A stretch of DNA of 29,891 bases from Vicinamibacteria bacterium. GTDB taxonomy: Bacteria > Acidobacteriota > Vicinamibacteria > Vicinamibacterales > UBA2999. The translations under genes were made by a program, and so were the position numbers. Positions 22,803 through 29,891 of the stretch are shown one piece after another. The stretch is from contig JAICQE010000032.1 of NCBI GenBank assembly GCA_025938035.1, forward strand, positions 1 through 29,891. Direction: 5' to 3'. The notes under the pieces were generated by a model. The model was not told the DNA's origin. It was given only the letters and a program-made list of their open reading frames with translations, and did not search any database. Position 1 is the stretch's first letter, and each line of letters opens with the position of its first letter.

Positions 22803-23909
22803 ATGGAACGCGCGTTGATCCTCGCCGTGGTTGCCGCCGTGGTCATTCAGGGCCAGGCGGTCAATTCTCAAGGTCAAACAATCAGACAGTATCAGCTCGA
22901 GCGCGACGGCAAGACGTTCCGGCTGGCAATCAAGTCCGTGCCGAGACCGACGCTCGCCAGCGGCCAGGTGCTGGTGCGCGTTCGAGCGGCATCGCTCAAC
23001 CAGCGCGACCTCCTCGTGATGCGGGGACAGTACGGCGCAGGCGGCGCGGGCGACATGAACGGCCACATACCGCTCTCCGATGGTGCCGGCGAAGTCCTCG
23101 CGGTCGGCGCCGGCGCGCGACGCTTCAAGGTCGGAGACCGGGTGGCGGGCACGTTCTTCATGCGCTGGATCGACGGACCGCGCACGGCAGACGTCGCCGC
23201 CTCGGCGCGCGGTGGCGGCAACGTCGACGGCATGCTGTCCGAGGTGATTGCCGCCGACGAAAACAGTCTCGTTCGGATTCCGGATCACCTGACGTTCGAG
23301 GAAGCGGCCACCCTGCCGTGCGCCGGCGTGACCGCGTACCGCGCGCTGTTCGTCGAAGGCATGCTGAAGAAGGGACAGTTCGTCCTGCTGGAGGGGACCG
23401 GCGGCGTATCCATGTTCGGCCTTCAGTTCGCCGCGGCGGCGGGTGCCCGGCCGATCATCACGAGCTCGAGTGACGAGAAGCTCCAGCGGGCGCGGCAGCT
23501 CGGCGCCGCTGGAACCGTCAACTACCGCACCAACGAGAACTGGCAGCGTGAAGTGCGGGCGCTCACCGGCAATGCCGGCGTCTCGCACGTGCTCGAGGTC
23601 GGCGGACGCGACACGCTGCCGAAGGCGCTGGAAGCGTTGGCCTTCGAGGGACACATCGCACTGATCGGCGGCTTGTCTGGCTTCGCCAGCGACGTGCCGG
23701 TCGGACGGCTGATGGGATTGGGCGCATCGGCCTCGGGCATCTACGTCGGATCGAGAGCCGATTTCGAGGCGATGAACCGCTTCATCACCCAGCACAAGAT
23801 CCGGCCGGTGGTCGATCGCGTGTTCCCGTTCGAGGAAGCGGCCCAGGCGTACGACTTCATGGACAACGGGAGTTACTTCGGGAAGATCGTGATCCGCGTC
23901 GGCAGCTGA
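22803..23909 (+). CDS. MDR-superfamily zinc-binding-type dehydrogenase with signal-like N-terminus
   Basis: A 368-residue medium-chain dehydrogenase/reductase of the quinone-oxidoreductase-like group. I prefer the ATG at 22803 (MERALILAV), which fits a leaderless transcript; an ATG at 22794 is in frame. The GroES-like half has SGQVLVRVRAASLNQRDLLVMRGQYG and LSDGAGEVLAVGAGARRFKVGDRV. The Rossmann half has FVLLEGTGGVSMFGLQFAAAAGARPIITSSS, and the C-terminus FPFEEAAQAYDFMDNGSYFGKIVIRV is typical. The structural zinc cysteines are absent. The N-terminal 20 residues are hydrophobic and resemble a signal peptide, which would be odd for an NAD(P)H enzyme. The substrate is unknown. It is the only plus-strand gene among the minus-strand genes here. 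Confidence 0.88.
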   Translation: MERALILAVVAAVVIQGQAVNSQGQTIRQYQLERDGKTFRLAIKSVPRPTLASGQVLVRVRAASLNQRDLLVMRGQYGAGGAGDMNGHIPLSDGAGEVLAVGAGARRFKVGDRVAGTFFMRWIDGPRTADVAASARGGGNVDGMLSEVIAADENSLVRIPDHLTFEEAATLPCAGVTAYRALFVEGMLKKGQFVLLEGTGGVSMFGLQFAAAAGARPIITSSSDEKLQRARQLGAAGTVNYRTNENWQREVRALTGNAGVSHVLEVGGRDTLPKALEALAFEGHIALIGGLSGFASDVPVGRLMGLGASASGIYVGSRADFEAMNRFITQHKIRPVVDRVFPFEEAAQAYDFMDNGSYFGKIVIRVGS

Positions 23910-23925
23910 CTCGCCTGACTTGCAG

Positions 23926-23990
23926 CCACGGAGGCACCGAGGCACGGTGTTTCGAAAATCGAATTCTCCGTGTTTCCGTTGTCTCCGTGG
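23926..23990. repeat. Inverted repeat with tandem-unit arms between convergent genes
   Basis: Left arm 23926-23947 (CCACGGAGGCACCGAGGCAC...) and right arm 23966-23990 are largely complementary, with an AT-richer loop. It lies between the convergent dehydrogenase and trypsin-like genes, so it may act as a two-way terminator hairpin, though no U-tract is evident. Confidence 0.75.
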
Positions 23991-24007
23991 CCCGTTGGCG
24001 GTAAGTT

Positions 24008-24766
24008 CTAGTTCGCCTGCTTGGCGACTTCGCGGATGTCCGCCGCAGGCAGCACGATCGGCGGCGCGTTCGCGGCGTCCGCTTCGTTCTTGAAGCGCAG
24101 CACCACCCCGATAAACCGCCCGCGCAGATCGAACACCGGTGAGCCGATGATCCCGCCGGTCAGGACGTAAAAGGTTCGCGGCTTCTCGACAACGGCCTGC
24201 ACGGATTGAAAAAGCGCCGTCGGCTGCCATCCGGCAAGTTCGGGCATCCGCTGCAGGACGAGGACCGAATCGATTGGACTGGGTTTCACCACCGCGGCAT
24301 CGACGGCGGTCGCCGGCGACGCCAGCTTCTCGACCGGACGCAGGAACGCCAGATCCAGCTCCTTGTCACGCAGCACGACGCGCACCGGCACTTCGCGGCC
24401 ATCCGGCATCCGGTAGCGAAGGTTCGACTGCTCGGTCGTGACGTTGATGGCTGCCGCGGCCGCACGGCCGCGTGACAACTGCGCCGTCATCAACTCGCTC
24501 GGATCCAGGGCGGTCAGCGACATCACGCCGAGACCCGAGCTGTCGAGCACCGTGACCAGCGCCTGGATCCGCTGGTCGGCCGTCGGCAGGTCCTTTCCGC
24601 CCTGGTTGACGCGCAGTTTCGTCGTGCCGAGCACGTACACGACCGCATCGCCGCGTTTGGCGATCAGATCGCGCGCGATCGCGCGGTCTTCCTGCGTCTG
24701 TGCGTCGGCCTGGCTGGCCAGGCAGAGCATCGTCACTATCAGCCGCACTACCAATCGGCCGCTCAT
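24008..24766 (-). CDS. Secreted degenerate trypsin-like protein
   Basis: A 252-residue exported protein. The ATG at 24766 has GGAGG four bases upstream; the longer frame overlaps the neighbouring stop. A signal peptide ends near residue 22 (ADA-Q). The layout follows HtrA-type proteases: GDAVVYVLGT, QALVTVLDSSGLGVMSLTALDPSEL, DKELDLAFLRPV, VLVLQRMPELAGW and TGGIIGSPVFDLRGRFIGVVLRF. However, the His of TNxHV is absent and the GNSGGP serine site reads GGIIGSPVFD, so proteolysis is doubtful. It follows the four-PDZ protease gene by 11 nt and is surely co-expressed. A role as a non-catalytic partner or sensor of that protease is my inference. Confidence 0.75.
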   Translation of the reverse strand: MSGRLVVRLIVTMLCLASQADAQTQEDRAIARDLIAKRGDAVVYVLGTTKLRVNQGGKDLPTADQRIQALVTVLDSSGLGVMSLTALDPSELMTAQLSRGRAAAAAINVTTEQSNLRYRMPDGREVPVRVVLRDKELDLAFLRPVEKLASPATAVDAAVVKPSPIDSVLVLQRMPELAGWQPTALFQSVQAVVEKPRTFYVLTGGIIGSPVFDLRGRFIGVVLRFKNEADAANAPPIVLPAADIREVAKQAN

Positions 24767-24777
24767 CAGTCCTCCGG

Positions 24778-26757
24778 CTATCGCCACGCGGGCTGCACGT
24801 CGAGAAAGAGGGATTTGACGCCGCGGCGCACGAACACCACGACGGAGGAGGGACGCGTCGCGCGAATCTCTTTCAGGCGCGCCGCCAGATCCTCCACGTT
24901 GGCCACGTCGCGGCCGTCGATCGAGAGAATCACGTCGCCCGCCGACAGCCGGCCGAGCGACGCCCAGCTGCCGTTGGTGACGCCGTCCACGAGAACACCG
25001 GCTGTGTCGCGGTCGAGCCGCGGATCGCGGCGGTCGGCATCGGCAAGGTCGCGCGCCCGGAAGCCGAAGTCCTCGTCTTCATAGCGCTTCATCTCGCGCG
25101 CCAGCGGCGGCGCGGCCGCCAGCGTCACCGGCACCGCGATCTCCTTCCCGTTGCGGCTCACCGTCAGCGGCACGGTGGCTCCGATCGCGGCGCGGCGGAT
25201 CGCCGCGGCAAAGACCTCCTCGTCGGTGGGCGCAGACGCGCGCACGGCCTGTCCGTCCACCGCCAGGATCACGTCGCCCACCTGCAGCGGCAGCGTGGTG
25301 TCGTAGACCTGCGTCACACGCACGCCGGTACGGCCGGTCAAACCAAGCCGGTCCGCCAGCGGCGGCGTCAGCACCTGCACCGTCACCGGTACCCAGGCCT
25401 TGCGAGCTTCAGCCGGTGGTTCCTCGGCGGCGCGGGTTTCGACCGGCTCGACGACGGTGATCCGCCGTTCACGGCCGCGCTCGAACGTCACCAGCAGTTT
25501 CCGCCCGATGCTGCTGGAACCGATCGCCTCGAGGTCGGCCACCGACGCGATCGGCGTGCCCTCGACGTCGACGATCACGTCGTCGCGCAGGAGGGCCGGC
25601 CGTGCCTGTTCCATCGGGCCGCCGTTGCGCAGGCTGACAACACGCGCGCCAGCGGTGCCGGTGCGGCCGAGGCCGCGCGCTTCGAACGCGGTGAGGTTCG
25701 CTGCCACGATGCCCCATGCGCGCAGCTCGCGCGGCGTGGACAACGCCGCGGGCCGCTCAATCGGCGTCACCCTGACCGTCATCTCTCGCGAGGCGCGGAT
25801 GACCGTGAAGACCGCGGGCTCGCCAATCTCCAATCCAAACAGGATCTGGTTGATCAGCGGCACCTGTTCGGCGAACTGTGCGTCCGTCGCCACACCGTTG
25901 ACCTTCAGCAGCACGTCGCCGGGACGCAGACCAGCGGCGGCCGCGGGCGACCCGTTGGCGACCCACGAAACCAGCGCCCCGGTGCGGGCGTGTGCGCCGA
26001 TGGTGGGCTGTACCTCGATGCCGGCCCAGCTCCGCCGAACCCGTCCCTCGCGGATGATGGTCTCCGCAACCTGCCTGGCGAGGTTGCCGGGAATGGCGCC
26101 GCTCAGGCCGAGGCTGATTTCGTTGACGCCGATGATCTCGCCCGCCATGTTCACCAGCGGACCACCGGAGTTGCCCGGATAGATGGCGGCGTCGTGGCCG
26201 ATCCAGCGCACGAGCGAACCGACGTCCTCGCCGTCCAGATCCAGGCTCGTACGCCCCGGCATCGTCATCTCGGTATTGCTGGCGACGCCGAGCGTCACGG
26301 ATTGCGACAGCGCGCGCGGGCTGCCCATCGCGAGTACGTGATCGCCGCGCCGTACGGTCGAGGAGTCGCCGAACTTCGCACCGCGGAACGTCCGCGGCGC
26401 GGCCGGACGGAGCTTCAGCACTGTAATGTCGGACAGCGGATCAGTGCCGACGAGATCGGCCGGCACCTCGGTGCGATCCTCCAGCGTGCAGATAATGCGC
26501 CGCGCCCGGCCGGCAACGTGGTGATTCGTGACCACGTAGCCGTCGGCCGAGATGATGGTGCCGCTGCCGGATCCCTCGAGGTGCACTTCCCTGCCGTCGC
26601 GCGATTCGACGACAACGACGGAGATGCGCACCAGGCTCGGATACACCGCGGCGATCGCCCGATCGATTGCCGCGCGGTCCGCCGTCTGCGCGGCAGCCGG
26701 CGCCGAAAGGGTGCACAACACGAGCGGGATCGCCAGCAGCTGTTTCACGGTGCGCAC
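24778..26757 (-). CDS. HtrA-like serine protease with four PDZ-type domains
   Basis: A 659-residue periplasmic trypsin-like protease. I place the start at the GTG at 26757 (RTVKQLLAIPLVLCTLSAPAAAQ, a signal peptide); the TTG at 26796 lies in what looks like promoter sequence, and a GTG at 26748 is also possible. The catalytic triad is His80 in TNHHV, Asp110 in LSDITVL and Ser197 in GNSGGPL. PDZ-type domains follow at about 240-330, 360-440, 465-550 and 575-655, each with a GxxxGDVIL or RDDVIVDVEG carboxylate-binding loop. DegP/DegQ have two PDZ domains and DegS one, so four is unusual. The expected role is envelope protein quality control. The trypsin-like partner gene is 11 nt downstream. 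Confidence 0.9.
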   Translation of the reverse strand: MRTVKQLLAIPLVLCTLSAPAAAQTADRAAIDRAIAAVYPSLVRISVVVVESRDGREVHLEGSGSGTIISADGYVVTNHHVAGRARRIICTLEDRTEVPADLVGTDPLSDITVLKLRPAAPRTFRGAKFGDSSTVRRGDHVLAMGSPRALSQSVTLGVASNTEMTMPGRTSLDLDGEDVGSLVRWIGHDAAIYPGNSGGPLVNMAGEIIGVNEISLGLSGAIPGNLARQVAETIIREGRVRRSWAGIEVQPTIGAHARTGALVSWVANGSPAAAAGLRPGDVLLKVNGVATDAQFAEQVPLINQILFGLEIGEPAVFTVIRASREMTVRVTPIERPAALSTPRELRAWGIVAANLTAFEARGLGRTGTAGARVVSLRNGGPMEQARPALLRDDVIVDVEGTPIASVADLEAIGSSSIGRKLLVTFERGRERRITVVEPVETRAAEEPPAEARKAWVPVTVQVLTPPLADRLGLTGRTGVRVTQVYDTTLPLQVGDVILAVDGQAVRASAPTDEEVFAAAIRRAAIGATVPLTVSRNGKEIAVPVTLAAAPPLAREMKRYEDEDFGFRARDLADADRRDPRLDRDTAGVLVDGVTNGSWASLGRLSAGDVILSIDGRDVANVEDLAARLKEIRATRPSSVVVFVRRGVKSLFLDVQPAWR

Positions 26758-26812
26758 ACTGTCGATCAAACCGCTCGGGATCGTCAATACGGTCAATACC
26801 CTCTGGCTGGTC

Positions 26813-27409
26813 TCACTTGGGATAGCCCTTCGAGGCTTTCACTTCGAGCAGCTGCGCGGTGTGGCGCTCGGTATGGCCGCTGAGCATCAAGACCAGCTGA
26901 TACGCGGTCGTCACCTGCGGCGGCGTGCCCGAGCCGTGCTCGCGCAGCGGATCCTGCGTGGTCCGCACGTATTGCAGCGTTCGCTCGCGCGTCGCCTCGA
27001 AGTCCTTGATCGCCTGCGCCCGGGGGACGACCTTGCCGGTCGGCTCGAGTTGCGCGGGCGCCTGGAACTTCTGGGTGCGATCGCGAACCATCTTCGAGAT
27101 CACCGCGTCGCCAGCCGTGGACTGTTGCGCCGCCGGCAGAGCAGGAGTCTTGAGCGCAGCGGCGATGGCGTCGCGAAAGTACTGTTCCGCGGCGATGATG
27201 TGCGCCGCGCATTCGGCCACCGACCAGCGGTCCGGCGCCGGCTTGTGGTTCCACTGTGCGTCCGTTTTCACGTCAGCGATGGCGTCGAGGAATACGGTCC
27301 GCGACCGCTCGAGATCCTTGATCAACGCGTCGCGATCCGCCTGGGAGAGCGGCGCGGCGTTGAGCGGCACGGTGGCCGCGATAGCGAGGACCAGTGTCAG
27401 TTTTCGCAT
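26813..27409 (-). CDS. Secreted DinB-superfamily protein
   Basis: A 198-residue protein with a signal peptide (MRKLTLVLAIAATVPLNAA). The rest is a four-helix bundle of the DinB/YfiT type: DRDALIKDLERSRTVFLDAIADV, WSVAECAAHIIAAEQYF with the first metal-binding His, and VLMLSGHTERHTAQLLEVKA with two more His near the C-terminus. These three His positions form the metal site of the superfamily. DinB-fold enzymes include thiol transferases and hydrolases, and the function of exported members is unknown. TAGAAT lies 6 nt before the ATG with no ribosome-binding site, so the transcript may be leaderless. A REP overlaps the upstream region. Confidence 0.85.
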   Translation of the reverse strand: MRKLTLVLAIAATVPLNAAPLSQADRDALIKDLERSRTVFLDAIADVKTDAQWNHKPAPDRWSVAECAAHIIAAEQYFRDAIAAALKTPALPAAQQSTAGDAVISKMVRDRTQKFQAPAQLEPTGKVVPRAQAIKDFEATRERTLQYVRTTQDPLREHGSGTPPQVTTAYQLVLMLSGHTERHTAQLLEVKASKGYPK

Positions 27410-27415
27410 GCCCCG

Positions 27416-27421
27416 ATTCTA
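27416..27421 (-). promoter_or_regulatory. Candidate -10 for leaderless DinB-type gene
   Basis: TAGAAT on the minus strand, six bases before the ATG at 27409. No Shine-Dalgarno sequence lies between them. Confidence 0.45.
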
Positions 27422-27429
27422 CGCCGCTC

Positions 27430-27453
27430 GTAGTGTCCGCCTTCAGGCGGACC
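27430..27453 (+). repeat. GTAG-type REP-like palindrome, copy 4
   Basis: Identical to the copy at 5315-5338. The stop codon of the minus-strand ATP-grasp gene (27443-27445) lies in its loop, and the last residues of that protein are encoded by its stem. Confidence 0.8.
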
Positions 27454-28630
27454 TCCGTACAGGTTCCAGCTCGGCATAGACACGCGCGGCTCGACGGACC
27501 AGCAGGCGGTAGCAGGTCTCGCTATCGGCCGCGGTCGCGAAAACGGAGCAGATTGGCTGCCCCGGCCGAAAGCGCTCGCCGGCACGCGGAACATCGCGCA
27601 CAGAGGAATCTTCCATCCAGCTCGAAGAGTCGCCGATCGATGCGGCGTGACGGGCATAGACGATCGCCTTGCCGACAACGCCGGAGCGCTCGAGGGCGGC
27701 GGCGCAATCGAGCGTCGGCAGAACGCCACCGCTGCAGGCAGCGACATGCGTGGGAAAGAACGGCATCGCGAACGCGCGCTCGGCGACTTCGATCGACGAA
27801 GACCACCGTGGATTCACTTCGAGCGGATACACAACGCGTCCCCGCGCGATGAAGTCGAGCCCGTTGAGACCAGCGAGACCAAACGTCGCGGACACGCACT
27901 GTGCCATGGCGCCGGCTGCCTCGAATACAGCGGCGCCGTCAGCGAACTGCCGATCGCCAAGAGGGGCGAGGATGCTGCCGCAGTAGCGAAAGCCGGCAGC
28001 GCCGAAGTTCGCATCGCCGACGAGCTGACGGGAGAACCCTATCGCAACACACGCGCCTTTGGCCGCAGCAAAAACGAGCGACCCCGGCGTACCGTCGATC
28101 CTTTCCTGTAAATACCAGCCGCGCGGGATCGGTCCCCGCCGCCATTCGCGAATCCTTGCTCCACCGCCGGAACGAAACGGTTTGAGCAACCAAGCGTTCG
28201 AATCGTTCGAATCGTTCGAGTCGTTCAAATCGTTCGAGTCGTTCGAGTCGTTCGCGTTCAAGAGACGCGGCACCGCGACGCCGTGGCTTCTCAACGCCCC
28301 GGCAAGCACAAACGGATCGCGGACGAGCCGGAGCGTCTCCGGGGCATTGCCGAGAAGCACACGACGAGCCGCGAGCGCGGCGACGGCCCGGGGGTGATTC
28401 TCGAACGGCGACAAATAGACGACGGCGTCACACGGGAGGTCACGGGCCACGCGTGCCATCGCCGGCGCGGTCGGCGATGCGTTGAAGTCACGCGCGACGG
28501 AGAGTGCACGAACGGTCGGGTGCTGATCGCGATCCGCAAACGCGTCGATCGTGGTGACGGAAAAGCCGGCGCGGGCGGCAGACTCCGCGGCCGCGCGAGT
28601 CGACGTACCGCAGATGAGGATGTCTCTCAT
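27443..28630 (-). CDS. ATP-grasp ligase-like protein linked to the H4MPT/methanofuran pathway
   Basis: A 395-residue cytoplasmic ATP-grasp protein. The ATG at 28630 gives MRDILICGTSTRAAAESAARAGFSV, a PreATP-grasp Rossmann start. The ATP-grasp region follows from about residue 100: LVRDPFVLAGALRSHGVAVP, WLLKPFRSGGGARI, YLQERIDGTPGSLVFAA, GLNGLDFIARGRVVYPLEVNPRWSSSIE (metal ligands Glu and Asn in EVNPR). It resembles the COG2232-type carboligase-like proteins that accompany tetrahydromethanopterin genes in methylotrophs (Orf17 type) and, more distantly, MfnD tyramine-glutamate ligase; glutamylation of the carrier is a plausible role but inferred. Residues 127-145 are an Asn-Asp-Ser repeat from a 9-nt tandem array. 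Its stop codon lies within a REP. Confidence 0.8.
   Translation of the reverse strand: MRDILICGTSTRAAAESAARAGFSVTTIDAFADRDQHPTVRALSVARDFNASPTAPAMARVARDLPCDAVVYLSPFENHPRAVAALAARRVLLGNAPETLRLVRDPFVLAGALRSHGVAVPRLLNANDSNDSNDLNDSNDSNDSNAWLLKPFRSGGGARIREWRRGPIPRGWYLQERIDGTPGSLVFAAAKGACVAIGFSRQLVGDANFGAAGFRYCGSILAPLGDRQFADGAAVFEAAGAMAQCVSATFGLAGLNGLDFIARGRVVYPLEVNPRWSSSIEVAERAFAMPFFPTHVAACSGGVLPTLDCAAALERSGVVGKAIVYARHAASIGDSSSWMEDSSVRDVPRAGERFRPGQPICSVFATAADSETCYRLLVRRAARVYAELEPVRRSA
28195..28257. repeat. Seven 9-nt tandem units inside the ATP-grasp gene
   Basis: Units of CGTTCGAAT / CGTTCGAGT with one-base variants (one CGTTCAAAT, last CGTTCGCGT). On the coding strand they give repeated Asn-Asp-Ser (one Asn-Asp-Leu). 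Nine is a multiple of three, so slippage would change length without breaking the frame. Confidence 0.9.
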
Positions 28631-28631
28631 C

Positions 28632-28724
28632 AATTCAAAATGCAAAATGCAAAATGCAAACTAAAACACTGGCGTTGGTGGTTTGCATTTTGAATTTTGA
28701 ATTTTGCATTTTGCATTTTGCATT
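28632..28724. repeat. AT-rich inverted repeat upstream of the ATP-grasp gene (copy 2)
   Basis: Arms of CAAAATG and TTTTGCA/TTTTGAA 7-mers as in the element at 16381-16462, with a different loop of about 25 nt and a longer right arm. It ends one base before the ATP-grasp ATG and overlaps the stop codon of the DUF1464 gene (28723-28725). Confidence 0.85.
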
Positions 28725-29793
28725 ACACAAGCCCCAATGTCCGTCGCGCGTGCTGGGGCGAGATGACATAAAGGTGATCCAGCACCGTGCCGGACGCCTC
28801 ACGGATACCCAGGTGCTCGATGAGCGCCGCTGCGGCGCCGCCGGCGAGTCCGTCCGCCATCAGCGCCGCGCCGTGTGCCGCCTGCATCGCGGACACGCTG
28901 ATTCCGCGCAGGACTTCGACCGACGAAACGGTGGCGAGACGCCGCAGCCGCCGGCTCACGTCTTCGTAAACGTCAACTGATCGCGCCACCCGTCCCGAGA
29001 GAATGACTTCCGTGGCGTCGGGCGCGGCGACTCGCAGCGACGCGACGGCCTTGACTGCGCCCTCGAGATACGCCTCGCGCGCCCGCTCGACTTCAGGTCC
29101 AGAGCCGGCCAGGTCCGTGTCGCCGGCGATCGCACCGAATCCACCCGCGAAAATCATCGATTTCGAGACGCGACCGGCAAGAAACGCGACTTCGCCGTCG
29201 AGCGCTCCCGCCGCGCGAACACCAAGCGGGCCGGAAGACCCGCCAAGGCCGTCAACGATGCAGCCTCCCTGCACTGCGACCGCCGCAGTAAACGCCCCGC
29301 CGAGCTCCAGCAGAACGAACGCTGTCTCGCCGATCGCGCATGCTCGCCGCTCCGCCTGCTCCTGGACCGCCAGCGCCACAGCGCAGACCTTGTCCGCAGT
29401 GCCCATGTCCACACGATTTACCTTCCGGTGCGCCGGGACGGAGGCCAGGTGAACGACGCCCGGCGTGAGCACGACCGGAAGCCCGGAGCGGGCCAATGCA
29501 CGGAGCAGCGTGCGCAGACCGCCGATGCCGCCGGGTTCCCCTTCGGCGGCGAGAAAGGCCAGCCGGAAATCGTTGTCTGTGAGGTCAGCCGCTGAAATGC
29601 ACGGCAGCCCATAGCCCGAGGGTCCGACGATGAGATCGACCTGGCCGGTTTCTTTCAGACGCGCGACGAAGGCCGCGGGATCGCGGAGCGCATCGGCGGT
29701 CGGGAGCGATTGATCGAGGAAGAGGCGGCCGTTATCGAGACCGCAGATGTCGATGCTGACAGTTCCTGGATCGATCCCGATTACGCGTGGCAT
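28723..29793 (-). CDS. DUF1464 family ASKHA-fold protein
   Basis: A 356-residue cytoplasmic protein of the acetate/sugar-kinase/Hsp70/actin fold. The ATG at 29793 gives PRVIGIDPGTVSIDICGLDNGRLF, the phosphate-1 motif; a GTG five codons earlier is possible. DLIVGPSGYGLPC, AFVLLELGGAFTAAVAVQGG (phosphate-2), DGLGGSSGPLGVRAAGALDGEVAFL and MIFAGGFGAI (adenosine-type motif near 218) match DUF1464 (PF07318), which databases have called predicted butyrate kinase. In archaea and H4MPT-containing bacteria such proteins occur among cofactor or C1 genes, so a kinase or ligase-like step in pterin or furan carrier synthesis is possible but unproven. The ATP-grasp gene follows 92 bp downstream across an AT-rich repeat. 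Confidence 0.8.
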   Translation of the reverse strand: MPRVIGIDPGTVSIDICGLDNGRLFLDQSLPTADALRDPAAFVARLKETGQVDLIVGPSGYGLPCISAADLTDNDFRLAFLAAEGEPGGIGGLRTLLRALARSGLPVVLTPGVVHLASVPAHRKVNRVDMGTADKVCAVALAVQEQAERRACAIGETAFVLLELGGAFTAAVAVQGGCIVDGLGGSSGPLGVRAAGALDGEVAFLAGRVSKSMIFAGGFGAIAGDTDLAGSGPEVERAREAYLEGAVKAVASLRVAAPDATEVILSGRVARSVDVYEDVSRRLRRLATVSSVEVLRGISVSAMQAAHGAALMADGLAGGAAAALIEHLGIREASGTVLDHLYVISPQHARRTLGLV

Positions 29794-29802
29794 GTCTTGT
29801 TG

Positions 29803-29882
29803 AACCACGAAGGCCGCGAAGAATTGTAGGGGAAAGTCCAGAAGTCTTCGTGCTCTTCGCGATCTTCGCGCTCTTCGTGGTT
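29803..29882. repeat. Inverted repeat with CTCTTCGCG 9-mer arms
   Basis: Left arm 29803-29822 (AACCACGAAGGCCGCGAAGA). The right arm 29845-29882 is made of about four 9-nt units of the form CTCTTCGCG and ends in CGTGGTT. It sits 10 nt upstream of the DUF1464 start, so it would be in its leader or promoter region. Confidence 0.8.
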
Positions 29883-29891
29883 ACCGCCCGA

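Noticed and set aside
26758..26796. TTG start of the PDZ protease
   Set aside because: TTG occurs within TTGACC/TTGACG, more likely promoter sequence, and adds residues before a good signal peptide.
24700..26883. Long plus-strand open frame opposite the PDZ protease
   Set aside because: It is an Arg/His-rich shadow produced by GC-rich codon bias on the opposite strand. It has no recognisable domain.
28195..28257. Short regularly spaced repeats that might suggest a CRISPR array
   Set aside because: Units are 9 nt, contiguous and without spacers, and they are translated in frame inside the ATP-grasp gene. No cas gene is present.

Overview
The window is high-GC bacterial DNA, and its gene families point to Acidobacteriota, probably the Vicinamibacteria. 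The evidence is a large TonB-dependent receptor followed by a VWFA-related acidobacterial-domain protein, an ADOP-type FtsX/MacB permease behind a PadR regulator, a BlaI/BlaR1 pair whose sensor carries a TIGR03435 'soil-associated' C-terminal domain, and many secreted esterases and hydrolases. The lineage is inferred from family content only. I see no rRNA, tRNA, insertion sequence or CRISPR array.

Left part (1-11.3 kb). The plus strand carries the 3' part of a TonB-dependent receptor and a VWA-domain secreted protein 19 nt downstream. A blaI-blaR1 operon follows, with a promoter that contains two perfect GACA-NN-TGTC dyads. Converging on it from the minus strand is padR-ADOP permease. Next come a small P-loop kinase-like gene and a tannase/feruloyl esterase, which look co-transcribed.

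Central and right part (12.8-29.8 kb). Almost everything is on the minus strand. The notable system is a bacterial formyltransferase/hydrolase (Fhc) gene set of the tetrahydromethanopterin/methanofuran C1 pathway: fhcB ... fhcA-fhcD-fhcC in transcription order. Further upstream are two genes of families linked to this pathway, an ATP-grasp ligase-like protein and a DUF1464 ASKHA-fold protein. fhcB is separated from fhcADC by four genes: a PF00756-type esterase, an exported amidohydrolase, a SWIB-domain protein and a secreted protein of unknown function. fhcB itself is coupled (TAG-G-ATG) to a secreted alpha/beta hydrolase. Other genes lie between the two C1 groups: a four-PDZ HtrA-like protease with a degenerate trypsin-like partner, an exported-looking MDR dehydrogenase on the plus strand, and a secreted DinB-fold protein. 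No fae, mtd, mch or tetrahydromethanopterin biosynthesis gene (mptG-like) is in the window, so the rest of the pathway must lie elsewhere if it is present.

Repeats. The window is unusually rich in small palindromic elements that touch genes. There are five GTAG-headed REP-like hairpins. A second palindrome family has one copy in frame inside fhcB. A class of inverted repeats has arms built from 7-9 nt tandem units. Two near-identical AT-rich members of that class lie directly upstream of fhcA and of the ATP-grasp C1 gene. Several elements supply stop codons or N-terminal coding sequence.
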